Shown here in pieces: positions 1 to 7,918 of a DNA stretch of 61,109 nucleotides. The number at the start of each line of letters is the position of its first letter. The first letter of the stretch is position 1. The notes beneath the pieces are model-generated. The model was given only the letters and a program-made list of their open reading frames with translations. It made no database searches and was not told where the DNA came from. The stretch is from Chitinophagaceae bacterium (GTDB lineage: Bacteria > Bacteroidota > Bacteroidia > Chitinophagales > Chitinophagaceae): the NCBI GenBank assembly GCA_025449935.1, contig JANWIJ010000036.1:1-61109 (forward strand), read 5' to 3'. Position numbers and translations under genes: made by a program.

Positions 1-173
1 ACGGCTATTTTAACTACATCTTTTGCCGATTCATCATCCTGCACTGCTGATTGCCCGCCACCGACATTTGTTTCGGGTTCATTTGTTGCCTGGTCAGCGG
101 CCGTTTTATTTTCATTGCATGATAAAATGATCAGGGTTGAAACCAGTGTGATCAGGCTTAATATCTTTTTCAT
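1..173 (-). CDS. Lipoprotein downstream of nosZ (partial)
   Basis: Only the first 57 residues are visible; the rest lies beyond the left edge. The protein starts with a short basic end, a hydrophobic stretch and a lipobox ending LILSC-type at Cys19, so it should be an outer- or inner-membrane-anchored lipoprotein facing the periplasm. After Cys19 comes a linker rich in Asn, Glu, Thr and Gly, then DVVKIA, where a folded domain seems to begin. It follows nosZ by 58 nt on the same strand, so it is probably part of the nos transcript. In Bacteroidota nos clusters this slot can hold NosL or a fasciclin-like lipoprotein. The DVVKIA start fits a fasciclin domain a little better, but this is a guess because no diagnostic residue is visible. 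Confidence 0.7.
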   Translation of the reverse strand, partial: MKKILSLITLVSTLIILSCNENKTAADQATNEPETNVGGGQSAVQDDESAKDVVKIA

Positions 174-198
174 ATGCAATAATTTTATTTTATTAAAT

Positions 199-221
199 GG
201 CGGCCCCTCTCCGGAGCCGCC
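199..221 (-). terminator. Hairpin between nosZ and the next lipoprotein
   Basis: Arms GGCGGCTCC and GGGGCCGCC (minus-strand sense) form a 9-bp GC-rich stem with one G-U pair and a 5-nt loop, ten bases after the nosZ stop. The sequence after it is AT-rich but lacks a clean U-run. It may be a weak terminator, or a processing/stability hairpin that lowers expression of the following gene relative to nosZ. Confidence 0.5.
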
Positions 222-231
222 CGTTTTTCCT

Positions 232-2250
232 TTATTTGTTTGAACTATCAGTAGCTGGCCCGGCCGGGGTTGAGACGGCCGGTTTATTGGTACCGGTGCT
301 GAAAAGCAGCGCCACATTAGAGCCTGCCGGGGATACCCTCAGGTAACCCTGCATTTCCTGGTGAAGCGCAGAACAAAAGTCAGTACAGTAGAATGGAAAA
401 ATACCAGCCCGGTCAGCAATCCACTTTAGCGTTTGTGTTTCGCCGGGCATGATCAGGATTTCAGCATTGTTTGCACCTTTCATGGCAAAACCATGAGGCA
501 CGTCCCAGTCCTGTTCAAGATTGGTTACATGGAAATATACTTCATCCCCAACTTTCACACCCTCAATATTATCGGGTGTCAGGTGGGAACGGATCGCTGT
601 CATCCACACGTGCACCTGGTTTCCCTTCCGTTCCACTTTTGTTTGTCCTTCTCCCTTTGAAACATACGGATGCATATTCTCTTCAATCTTGTAAATCTTT
701 CTTTGCTTGTTCATGATCATGCTGGCTGGAATTGCTTCAGCATAGTGAGGTTCTCCTGTGGTAGGAAAATCCAGCAACAATTTCATTTTTTCCCCGCTGA
801 TATCATATAGCTGTGCGCTTTGTGTTAACTCAGGTCCTGTAGGGAGGTAACGGTCTTTGGTGATCTTGTTGTAGGCGATCATGTATTTTCCGTGTGGTTT
901 TGCAGTTGGACCACCGGGTACTGATAAGTGGCCAATTGAATAATAAGTGGGAACACGATCCAAAACTTTCAGATCACTGATACTCCATTTTACAACCTCG
1001 GAAGAAACAAACATCGAGGTGTAGGCATTTCCCTTTCCGTCAAATTCAGTGTGTAATGGTCCAAGCCCGGGCTTAACTACTTCTCCATGCAGGGCAGCTT
1101 CATATTTTATGACAGGGATGCCATCATACTCGCCATCAAACGTTTTATCCGCTATGGCTTTTTGCAGCTTGGTAAAGGAGAATACCGGGATGCTTGCCGC
1201 AAGTTTGCCGGAAGCCACAATGTATTCGCCGGTTGGGTCTACATCAGTTCCGTGGGGTGATTTGGGACAGGGGATCAGGTACAGCATACCGGGACAATCA
1301 GCCGGATCCAGTACAAGCACGTCGGTTTTCATAGCAGAAGTAGCGCTATGCGTTTTTTCATCATAAACGTTATGGGCGTATTTAACCGCTTGTTTTTTTG
1401 CTTTCCCGGCTTTCAGGTATTCTTCCGCCTTTTTCCAGTTTACAGCCATCACGAAATCCTTATCCTTTGCGGAAGCGTTCACTTCTAAGAGCGTGTTGGC
1501 TTTTTCGGAATTATAGCAACTGAAAAAGAACCAGCCGTGCGATTTGCCTTTACCGGCACGGGAAAGATCAAAATTGACGCCTGGAGTACGTATCTGGAAA
1601 GCAATATTCATTTCACCCGATGTGGGGTTCACTGATACAAAACTGATGGAACCTTTAAAGTTTTGTTTGTAGGTATTGATGGGTACGTCTCCGTTCTGAT
1701 CATCCAGGGGAACGCTAAAACGGGTGGCTGCAACAATGTATTCGGAGTTTTCGGTAATGAACGGCGATGCATGGTTCCCGGCACTGTTGGGTATTTCCAG
1801 GATTTCGGAAGTACGGAAAGTAGTCAGGTCAATACGTGCCAGCCGGGGGGTGTTATTACCGTTGGCAAAGGCCCAGCGGCCATCATGCTCCCCCTTGGTT
1901 TGTGAAAGGGCGATATGGTGCTGGTCATCCCAGGGTACAAAACCATGTGATGTGTTTAACATGGGCTTAGTCTCTTCGCTGAATCCATATCCACTTTCAG
2001 GATTCAGGGAGAATACCGGGATTATCCTGAATAAGCGGCCGGAAGGAATGCCGTATACGGCTACCTGGCCATTGAATCCACCCGATACAATATTATAAAA
2101 CTCATCATATTTACCGGGGGCTACATAAGATTTGGATGCATCACCGCTGGCCGCGGATTGGGCGGTCCTGGGCTTGCAACTTTGGATGAAGAAAAGGCAT
2201 GCAGATGTCAGCATCAAAACCGCATAGGTTTTGAAATAATGAGATTTCAT
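232..2250 (-). CDS. nosZ: Nitrous-oxide reductase, Sec-type (clade II)
   Basis: Reduces N2O to N2 in the periplasm, the last step of denitrification. The 672-aa protein has an N-terminal seven-bladed propeller carrying the CuZ centre and a C-terminal cupredoxin carrying CuA. Visible ligands: the DxHH motif at Asp109-His112 for CuZ, and for CuA His586, Cys622, Cys626, His630 and Met633 (CTDFCSALHQEM). The N-terminus is a Sec/lipoprotein-like signal with Cys25 after FFIQS. There is no twin-arginine motif, which places it in the atypical clade II group rather than the Tat-exported clade I. It lies 37 nt after a cytochrome c gene and before a lipoprotein gene, the usual Bacteroidota order; the maturation genes nosD, nosF, nosY and nosL are not in the window. 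Assignment is firm; membrane anchoring through Cys25 is inferred from the lipobox only. Confidence 0.97.
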   Translation of the reverse strand: MKSHYFKTYAVLMLTSACLFFIQSCKPRTAQSAASGDASKSYVAPGKYDEFYNIVSGGFNGQVAVYGIPSGRLFRIIPVFSLNPESGYGFSEETKPMLNTSHGFVPWDDQHHIALSQTKGEHDGRWAFANGNNTPRLARIDLTTFRTSEILEIPNSAGNHASPFITENSEYIVAATRFSVPLDDQNGDVPINTYKQNFKGSISFVSVNPTSGEMNIAFQIRTPGVNFDLSRAGKGKSHGWFFFSCYNSEKANTLLEVNASAKDKDFVMAVNWKKAEEYLKAGKAKKQAVKYAHNVYDEKTHSATSAMKTDVLVLDPADCPGMLYLIPCPKSPHGTDVDPTGEYIVASGKLAASIPVFSFTKLQKAIADKTFDGEYDGIPVIKYEAALHGEVVKPGLGPLHTEFDGKGNAYTSMFVSSEVVKWSISDLKVLDRVPTYYSIGHLSVPGGPTAKPHGKYMIAYNKITKDRYLPTGPELTQSAQLYDISGEKMKLLLDFPTTGEPHYAEAIPASMIMNKQRKIYKIEENMHPYVSKGEGQTKVERKGNQVHVWMTAIRSHLTPDNIEGVKVGDEVYFHVTNLEQDWDVPHGFAMKGANNAEILIMPGETQTLKWIADRAGIFPFYCTDFCSALHQEMQGYLRVSPAGSNVALLFSTGTNKPAVSTPAGPATDSSNK

Positions 2251-2287
2251 ATGTTTATTATTTAAATGAAAAGAATAGTGCTATGCT

Positions 2288-2764
2288 TTATTTCACTCCA
2301 TCATTAGACCGCATAAATTCCAATACCTGCCTTGAGTCATCCTTCGTTATATTCTGGTTTGGCATACGGACCAGACATTGCTCCAGTAATTTTTGTGCTT
2401 CCGGATCAGTTTCCAGCATCATATCAACGTTGGTGATCATATTCATTATCCAATGTGGTTCTCTTCTCTGTGTTACCCCTTTCCAACCGGGACCCACCAA
2501 TCTTTCATCGGTCAGCTTATGACAGGATTGGCATTTTAATTCATATATGCTTTTCCCGGAACTAACCCATTGGGCATTCAGGGGGGTAGTTACTGTTACT
2601 TCACCGGGTTTTATCTCTGTGCCATGTGTCTCGGTTTGATTTGCAGGAGTTTCTGTCACTTCTTCTGATTTTTTTTCCTCTTTTTTTTCTTCACTTCCGC
2701 CACAGGAAGAAAAAAGTACCGTTGCCGAAATAAAAGCTGCAGTAAATAGTTGGAAGGATTTCAT
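2288..2764 (-). CDS. Lipoprotein c-type cytochrome of the nos cluster
   Basis: A 158-aa single-haem cytochrome c. It begins with a lipoprotein signal (Cys21 in LFSSC), followed by a Glu/Lys-rich tether to about residue 60, then the haem site CQSCH at 78-82. Met134 in VRMPNQ is the likely distal axial ligand, although Met115 and Met116 are alternatives. It is first in the nos transcription unit, directly upstream of nosZ, as is common for clade II clusters, so the inferred job is electron delivery from the quinol/cytochrome pool to the CuA site of NosZ. A candidate promoter and an inverted repeat lie upstream. Its family is clear from the haem motif and context; the direct electron transfer to NosZ is inferred. 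Confidence 0.9.
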   Translation of the reverse strand: MKSFQLFTAAFISATVLFSSCGGSEEKKEEKKSEEVTETPANQTETHGTEIKPGEVTVTTPLNAQWVSSGKSIYELKCQSCHKLTDERLVGPGWKGVTQRREPHWIMNMITNVDMMLETDPEAQKLLEQCLVRMPNQNITKDDSRQVLEFMRSNDGVK

Positions 2765-2790
2765 ACGCTGTTTTTTTGATTTTTAAAAGA

Positions 2791-2803
2791 CATGATTGTC
2801 ATG
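2791..2803. promoter_or_regulatory. Perfect inverted repeat, candidate operator
   Basis: CATGA-TTG-TCATG is a perfect 13-bp dyad in the spacer between the cytochrome/nosZ unit and the divergent Rrf2 gene, 27 nt from the cytochrome start. It would lie in the leader transcribed from the candidate nos promoter at 2863-2891. Further CATGA words occur nearby (around 2837 on one strand and 2892 on the other). Position next to an NsrR-like regulator gene suggests an operator; it does not match the classical FNR or E. coli NsrR consensus. Confidence 0.45.
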
Positions 2804-2862
2804 GTTTGAAGGTACCAAAAAATGAGCCACCAGCTCAAAAGACCTTCATGTCCTTTATGGGG

Positions 2863-2891
2863 CAAAAATATTCCCGGGCAGCTTTGCCAAA
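2863..2891 (-). promoter_or_regulatory. Candidate promoter of the nos unit
   Basis: Read on the minus strand, TTTG (2891-2888), a 17-nt spacer and TATTTTTG (2870-2863) match the Bacteroidota -33/-7 pattern of the primary sigma factor. Transcription would start near 2858 and give a leader of about 95 nt that carries the inverted repeat at 2791-2803. Confidence 0.5.
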
Positions 2892-2951
2892 CATGATGAA
2901 TATCAAAGAATAAACTGATACTAATCAGAAAACTGCCGTCCCGGGCCAGGG

Positions 2952-2959
2952 TATTTTTG
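2952..2959 (+). promoter_or_regulatory. TAnnTTTG box at the Rrf2 start
   Basis: A perfect TATTTTTG ends three bases before the ATG at 2963. If used, the start point falls on or next to the start codon, giving a leaderless or nearly leaderless message. No clear -33 element is visible at the usual distance. Confidence 0.4.
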
Positions 2960-2962
2960 TCA

Positions 2963-3403
2963 ATGATTTTTTCCAAGTCGTTTGGATATGCACTCCAGGG
3001 GGTGCTATATGTTGCTTTGTTAAGTGATGGCAGGGACAGGATCCAGCTGGATGAAATTGCCAGGATATTGATGGTCCCCCGTTATTTTTTGGGAAAAATA
3101 ATGAACCGGCTGGGGAAAGAAGGAATACTTATTTCTGTAAAAGGGCATAATGGGGGGTTTGGTATCAGCGAAACAACCTTTAAGACGCCATTATTGACGC
3201 TGGCTGAGCTGACAGGGGATATGGTTCAACTTGATTCCTGTGTGTTGAAATCCCGTACCTGTAACAATTTGAATCCCTGCCCCCTGCATCATAAGATTGA
3301 GCCGCTACGGGAGGAATGGAAAAAATTACTGGCGGGTACTACGATCGGTGACCTGGTGAAAGGAAGGAACCCCGATTTTATCCGGAGCATTTCGGCCATT
3401 TAA
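2963..3403 (+). CDS. Rrf2-family Fe-S regulator, NsrR-like
   Basis: A 146-aa winged-helix regulator starting MIFSKSFGYAL, the usual Rrf2 opening. An in-frame TTG six bases upstream is possible, but the ATG fits the family better. The helix-turn-helix lies at about residues 27-60 and a wing with GHNGGFGI at 61-68. Three cysteines, Cys93, Cys100 and Cys106, are spaced x6/x5, which resembles NsrR (known Bacillus ligands Cys92, Cys100, Cys106), so an NO-sensitive iron-sulfur cluster is likely. It is divergent from the nos unit and followed by a di-iron Fe-S repair gene, a classical NsrR target. The inferred role is derepression of the repair gene, and perhaps control of nos, when NO destroys the cluster. 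IscR-like or other Rrf2 specificity cannot be excluded. Confidence 0.85.
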   Translation: MIFSKSFGYALQGVLYVALLSDGRDRIQLDEIARILMVPRYFLGKIMNRLGKEGILISVKGHNGGFGISETTFKTPLLTLAELTGDMVQLDSCVLKSRTCNNLNPCPLHHKIEPLREEWKKLLAGTTIGDLVKGRNPDFIRSISAI

Positions 3404-3472
3404 TTTTTAAAACCAATCTAAGTCATCTTTTAAAAATATCCTTTATTCTAAATTGCTTTCAGATAAGCCGAT

Positions 3473-4228
3473 ATGTTCTTACAGTCAATTGAAATAAGCC
3501 GGGAATCACTGGTGTCAGATATAGTGGCACAGGACTACCGCACGGCAGAGGTTTTTCGCCGTCATGGTATCGGCTACTGCTGTGGTGGCAAATGGCCTAT
3601 GAAAATTGCTTGCCAAATGCAGGGAGTTGATGCAGACATAGTACAGGCAGAATTGGAGATAGCTACCCGGAATATCCAGGTCTCCAACCTGCTTGATTTT
3701 GCAGATTGGGATATTGATTTCCTTATTGACTACCTGCTCAATGTTCACCACCAGTATTTAAAGAAAACATTGCCGCAGACACTGCAGCTCGTTACCGGGT
3801 TTGCTGAGGAACATACAAAAAAATTCCCCTTCCTGACTGACCTTGAAAAAAAATTTGGTCTCCTGGTAAAACAACTGGCAACCTCGATGACGCAGGAGGA
3901 AGAAGTGCTTTTTCCTTATATCCGGCAAATAGCACATGCACACAAGGATAAAGAACCGTATGCCGTATTACTGGTAAGAACGCTCAGAAAGCCGGTAGAG
4001 GAAACCATGCTCAGCAACCATGAAGCCGTTACCGATATCATTTTTTCTTTACGCGAAATTACAAACAGGTATACAACCCCGCCGCAAGTGTGCACCAGTC
4101 ACAGGGTCGTATTCGCCAAACTAAAAGAATTGGACAACGACCTGATGCAGCATTTATACCTGGAGCAGTCCATCCTGTTTCCACGTGCACTGGTCATTGA
4201 AAAGCATGTGCTGGACCTGCAGGGATAG
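3473..4228 (+). CDS. ric: Iron-sulfur cluster repair di-iron protein (RIC/ScdA/YtfE type)
   Basis: A 251-aa cytoplasmic protein with the two RIC domains. The N-terminal ScdA_N part (about 10-65) has the Cys36-Cys37-Gly-Gly signature in the context GIGYCCGGK. The C-terminal hemerythrin-like four-helix bundle (about 80-245) carries the expected His and Glu residues in NVHHQY, EEHTKK, EEEVLFPY, SNHEAV and LMQHLYLEQSILFPRA. RIC proteins restore Fe-S clusters damaged by NO or oxidants. It sits 69 nt after the NsrR-like gene on the same strand, consistent with an NO-responsive pair. N2O reducers meet NO from neighbours or from their own incomplete denitrification, so the location beside nosZ makes sense. 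Confidence 0.93.
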   Translation: MFLQSIEISRESLVSDIVAQDYRTAEVFRRHGIGYCCGGKWPMKIACQMQGVDADIVQAELEIATRNIQVSNLLDFADWDIDFLIDYLLNVHHQYLKKTLPQTLQLVTGFAEEHTKKFPFLTDLEKKFGLLVKQLATSMTQEEEVLFPYIRQIAHAHKDKEPYAVLLVRTLRKPVEETMLSNHEAVTDIIFSLREITNRYTTPPQVCTSHRVVFAKLKELDNDLMQHLYLEQSILFPRALVIEKHVLDLQG

Positions 4229-4368
4229 TTACCGGGTGTGGAGATGCTTCTTTTCCGGGTCATTCACCCGGCTGATGGCTGTCATATGTTTCCGGGTCCT
4301 CCTGTCCTAGGTTTACACCGAAAAATTACCATGTAGTAAGGTGAAGCAATTAAATTAAAATTCTTAAC

Positions 4369-4923
4369 ATGAAAGGGATTGTTATTTATAAAGGTAAATA
4401 CGGGGCAACAAAACAATATGCGCTGTGGGCAGGCCAGGCTTTGAATTTGCCGGTGATGACGGCGGAAAATATCCACGGGAGTCCTTTAAAACAATATGAT
4501 TTTCTGGTGATTGGTACCAGCGTGTATATTGGAAAGTTACAGATCAGGAAATGGCTGAAAGAAAACCTGGCCCTTCTCCGTGGCAAGAAAATTTTCCTGT
4601 TCCAGGTAGCGGGAACACCCACCCATGAAAAAGAAAAGCGGCAGGCCTATAACCGGGCATCCATCCCGGAAGAACTCCTTAATGATTGTACTTTTTTCTT
4701 TCTTCCCGGAAGAATGATAATGGATAAACTTTCATGGATGGACAGGTTTATGCTGAAAATGGGGGCGAGGTTAACGAAAGACCCGGTGGAAAAAAGCAGC
4801 ATGCTTTCAGAATATGATGAGGTAAACAAAGATTGCCTTGTCGGGTTACTCCAGGAAGTTAATAACTATTTACCCGCAGGAACAACGAATGCTTTTAAAG
4901 AGGATCCTGTTCGGCAGTTTTGA
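4369..4923 (+). CDS. Flavodoxin-domain protein, HemG-like
   Basis: A 184-aa protein with a flavodoxin fold: beta-1 GIVIYKGKYGATKQYA (residues 3-18), then DFLVIGTSVYIGK and KIFLFQVAGTP as later flavin-contacting strands. The domain layout and an SWMDRFMLKM-type helix resemble HemG-type protoporphyrinogen oxidase, a menaquinone-linked flavoprotein of haem synthesis. The phosphate loop lacks the strict T/S-x-T-G-x-T signature of classical flavodoxins but keeps KYGAT, as HemG-like proteins do. The gene stands alone between RIC and a membrane-protein gene 33 nt downstream, with which it is probably co-transcribed. Anaerobic haem supply would suit a cluster containing cytochromes; the precise substrate is inferred, and a general quinone or menadione reductase is possible. 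Confidence 0.7.
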   Translation: MKGIVIYKGKYGATKQYALWAGQALNLPVMTAENIHGSPLKQYDFLVIGTSVYIGKLQIRKWLKENLALLRGKKIFLFQVAGTPTHEKEKRQAYNRASIPEELLNDCTFFFLPGRMIMDKLSWMDRFMLKMGARLTKDPVEKSSMLSEYDEVNKDCLVGLLQEVNNYLPAGTTNAFKEDPVRQF

Positions 4924-4956
4924 TGGAAACGAACCGGATACACTTAACACCAGGGT

Positions 4957-5466
4957 ATGAAAGGACTGGAAAATCAAACTTATTTGTTCGGGTTGATCGC
5001 TTTTAATTTGCTGGCACTGGTTTTTTTATTCTGTGGTGCCTGGTGGCCTCGTATTGCGCGGGTTTTATTTTTCCTTTTATTTGGTTGGGCCTGCTGGATG
5101 AACTGGACCATTTCCCGGCGTTCTCCCGATGATTACCTTCAATATGCTGATTTAAGCCTGGGCAACTGGTACCGGGAATTTATTAATGGCTGGTTTAGTA
5201 AGCATATTCCCCACGTAGTTGGCTTTATCGCAACCTGCCAGGGGCTGATTGCGCTGTCCATGCTATTGAAAGGATGGTTATTTAAAACTGGTTGCATTGG
5301 CGGCATTATTTTTTTATTGGCCATCGCGCCCCTGGGTGTGGGTTCGGGCTTCCCGTGCACAATAACTTTTGCCCTTGGGCTCGGAGTTTTATTCCGGAAA
5401 GGGAAAGACTATTTACTATTGAATAAAATAAACAATAGTTCAACTGCGGGTGCAGGGGATTCATAG
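4957..5466 (+). CDS. Integral membrane protein of unknown function
   Basis: 169 aa, not recognised with confidence. Hydrophobic segments at roughly 10-30, 33-50, 87-107, 112-132 and 134-147 predict four to five membrane helices. A soluble loop between helices 2 and 3 is rich in Trp and Tyr (NWYREFINGWFSKH). The overall layout recalls DoxX-like small membrane proteins, where a quinone or redox role has been proposed, but no diagnostic motif confirms this. It starts 33 nt after the flavodoxin-like gene and likely shares its transcript. The C-terminus is short, polar and cytoplasmic or periplasmic (not decidable by eye). Confidence 0.75.
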   Translation: MKGLENQTYLFGLIAFNLLALVFLFCGAWWPRIARVLFFLLFGWACWMNWTISRRSPDDYLQYADLSLGNWYREFINGWFSKHIPHVVGFIATCQGLIALSMLLKGWLFKTGCIGGIIFLLAIAPLGVGSGFPCTITFALGLGVLFRKGKDYLLLNKINNSSTAGAGDS

Positions 5467-5628
5467 TTTACAAATGTCCAAAATCTATTTGCCGGTGACG
5501 TGGTGGCGATATTGGTTCCGGAGGGCAGCCACCCATTTATGGGGCAACACTTTTAAGCAAATTGCATCCTGAAATAAGCGGAATTTTTCTCCCGTGCTGT
5601 ATTATATTTACCCTAATTATTTTGCTTT

Positions 5629-6861
5629 ATGCCGGACCATGCCCACATGACCTCGCTGTTTGAGAATGCTACCGAGGGGATCATTCTTACGAATGGAACC
5701 GGTACCATTGTCCTGGTGAACCCCGCCGCGGAAAAAATATTTGGTTATACTGGCGAGGAATTGATTGGAAAGCCGATCGAGATCCTGGTGCCGGATAAGT
5801 TCGGACCGCATCATCACCAGTTGCGGGAGGGATTCTATAACAAACCATCTAACCGCGTAATGGGCCAGGGCCGTGACCTGAATGGCCGGAAAAAAGGTGG
5901 TGCCGATATCCCGGTAGAAGTAAGCCTGAGTCATTATAACCGGGAGGGAGAACTGTTTGTCATTGCCTTTATTGTAGATATTACCCAGCGTAAAGAAATA
6001 GAAAAAAGCATGCTTCAGCAAAAAGCGGAACTGGAAAAAATAACCGCTAAGATGCGGCAGTTAAATGCAGAACTGGAGGTAAAAGTGGAAGAGCGAACCC
6101 TGATTTTAAAAGAAGCATTACAGAAGCTGGAACAGTCGCAGGAAGAGCTCAGCGAAGCGCTGGATAAAGAAAGACAGTTGAACGAGATCAAGAGCCGGTT
6201 TGTATCCATGGCATCGCACGAATTCCGAACACCCCTTACGACGGTACTTTCTTCCGCGAGTCTCTTGTCGAAATATACAGCATCAGGCGAGCAGGAGAAA
6301 CGGGATAAACATATACAACGGATCAAAAACTCTGTCAACAATCTCAATGATATCCTGGAAGATTTTCTTTCATTTGGAAAACTGAATGAAGGGAAAGTAG
6401 AAAAAAAATTAGAGAAGGTTAACCTCAAGGATATCCTGGGAGATACCGTGGACGAAATGAAGACACTGTTGAAGAAGAAACAGTATTTTGAATTGGATTG
6501 CAGCGGGGATTGCGAAGCAGCTACCGACAAAAAACTATTTCGCAATATCCTCATCAATCTTATCAGTAATGCTATCAAGTTCTCAGAGGAAGGGAAAAAA
6601 ATAACGGTGAAAGCCCGTGTTACCACGGAGGAGGCAGCGATCTCTGTGACCGACGAGGGAATCGGCATTGCAGCAGAAGACCAGCAACACCTGTTCACCA
6701 GTTTTTACCGTGCTGCCAATGCTACCAATATACAGGGAACGGGGTTAGGATTGCATATTGTTAAACGGTATGCCGATTTACTGGGTGGAAAAGTGACTTT
6801 GCAGAGTGAATTGAATAAAGGAACAACCATTACCTTTAGGATTCCGATAAATGAAAAATAA
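5629..6861 (+). CDS. PAS-domain sensor histidine kinase
   Basis: A 410-aa soluble kinase with no membrane segment. Residues 1-120 form a PAS domain (FENATEGIILTNGTGTIVLV, then HYNREGELFVIAFIVDITQR), 122-185 a coiled coil, and 190-250 the HisKA dimerisation domain with phospho-acceptor His197 in SMASHEFRTP. ATP-binding motifs follow: N box NILINLISNAIKFS, G1 VTDEGIGIA and G2 GTGLGLHIVKRY. The PAS fold resembles the FixL/oxygen-type group in length, but no haem-binding His is obvious, so the signal is unknown. It overlaps the downstream regulator gene by 11 nt, so the two are translationally linked and almost certainly a cognate pair. A TATTTTG box four bases before the ATG is one base short of the consensus promoter. 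Confidence 0.95.
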   Translation: MPDHAHMTSLFENATEGIILTNGTGTIVLVNPAAEKIFGYTGEELIGKPIEILVPDKFGPHHHQLREGFYNKPSNRVMGQGRDLNGRKKGGADIPVEVSLSHYNREGELFVIAFIVDITQRKEIEKSMLQQKAELEKITAKMRQLNAELEVKVEERTLILKEALQKLEQSQEELSEALDKERQLNEIKSRFVSMASHEFRTPLTTVLSSASLLSKYTASGEQEKRDKHIQRIKNSVNNLNDILEDFLSFGKLNEGKVEKKLEKVNLKDILGDTVDEMKTLLKKKQYFELDCSGDCEAATDKKLFRNILINLISNAIKFSEEGKKITVKARVTTEEAAISVTDEGIGIAAEDQQHLFTSFYRAANATNIQGTGLGLHIVKRYADLLGGKVTLQSELNKGTTITFRIPINEK

Positions 6862-7918
6862 TATGAAATCTGTTTTGGTTATCGATGACAACGCTGATAT
6901 CAGGGAAAACACGGCCGAAATACTGGAACTGGCCGGTTATAAAACCTTCACCGCCGAAAACGGGAAGAAAGGGGTAGAAGCGGCGCAACGGGAAAAACCG
7001 GATGTAATTGTTTGTGATATCATGATGCCCGAGCTGGACGGCTACGGGGTATTGCACCTGCTCCGGAAGAATGCGGACACCGAGCATATTCCCTTTGTTT
7101 TCCTGACAGCCAAGACCGAACGGGGCGATTTCCGCAAGGGCATGGAAATGGGAGCGGATGATTATATCACCAAACCATTTGAAGACATCGAATTGCTGAA
7201 TGCCATCGAAGTGAGGCTGAAAAAAATTTCCATCCTGGATAACAAGTATGCTCCTTCCCAGGAAGGGATTAACCAGTTTATCAAAGATGTAAAGAACTCA
7301 GGGCTGATCTCCCAGTTGTCCGACCAGTATGACGTTGAAACCTACAATAAGAAGCAGGTCCTGTACCAGGAAAGCAAAAGACCCAAGTACCTGTATTACC
7401 TGGTGAAAGGGAAAGTAAAAGGCTTCAGAACGCATGAAGACGGTAAAGAGTACATCACCGACCTGTTCAGTGACGGGGATTTTATCGGCTATCCTGCATT
7501 GATTGAAGATAAAAACTATGATGACTCGGCCGTGGTGCTGGAAGAGTCGGAAATCATGCAGGTGCCCAAGGAGGATTTTTTGAATATGATGTACGGGAGT
7601 ATGGATATTGCTGCAAAGTTTATCCGTATCATCACGCAAAATGTAAAGGAAAAGGAGGAAAGACTGCTGAATCTCGCCTATAGCTCGCTCCGTAAAAGAG
7701 TCGCCCGCGCATTAACGGACATACAAGCAAAATTTAACGCGCAAAACCCGGATAAACCGCTGGAAATTTCGCGGGAAGATTTTGCCCATTATGTGGGGAC
7801 CGCCACAGAATCACTGATAAGAACACTTAGTGATTTTAAATCAGAGAAGCTGATTGAAATAAAAGAGGGAAAGATTTCTATCATCAACCTCGAAAAACTG
7901 AAACATCTTCTTTATTAG
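6851..7918 (+). CDS. Response regulator fused to a Crp/Fnr-type DNA-binding module
   Basis: 355 aa in three parts. Residues 6-125 are a receiver domain with acidic pocket Asp12-Asp13, phospho-acceptor Asp56 (VIVCDIMMPELDG) and the conserved Lys in YITKPFE. Residues about 145-265 are a cyclic-nucleotide-type beta-barrel (LYYLVKGKVKGF, FSDGDFIGYPAL). Residues about 275-350 are a Crp-like winged helix, with recognition region FAHYVGTATESLIRTLSDF. The barrel lacks cysteines arranged for an Fe-S cluster and lacks an obvious cAMP signature, so control is probably by phosphorylation from the overlapping kinase. A start at Met5 (6863) is possible. Its last 35 nt overlap, in antisense, the end of the Hsp20-companion gene. 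Such fusions occur in Bacteroidota; the neighbours suggest targets in stress and low-oxygen adaptation. Confidence 0.93.
   Translation: MKNNMKSVLVIDDNADIRENTAEILELAGYKTFTAENGKKGVEAAQREKPDVIVCDIMMPELDGYGVLHLLRKNADTEHIPFVFLTAKTERGDFRKGMEMGADDYITKPFEDIELLNAIEVRLKKISILDNKYAPSQEGINQFIKDVKNSGLISQLSDQYDVETYNKKQVLYQESKRPKYLYYLVKGKVKGFRTHEDGKEYITDLFSDGDFIGYPALIEDKNYDDSAVVLEESEIMQVPKEDFLNMMYGSMDIAAKFIRIITQNVKEKEERLLNLAYSSLRKRVARALTDIQAKFNAQNPDKPLEISREDFAHYVGTATESLIRTLSDFKSEKLIEIKEGKISIINLEKLKHLLY

Noticed and set aside
2761-2976. 71-codon minus-strand frame between the cytochrome and Rrf2 genes
   Set aside because: It covers the promoter spacer, has no family features and is rich in rare patterns; the region looks regulatory.
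6015-6698. 227-codon minus-strand frame inside the PAS kinase gene
   Set aside because: It is antisense to a clear histidine kinase and is Ser/Arg-rich, as antisense shadows of helix-rich genes are.
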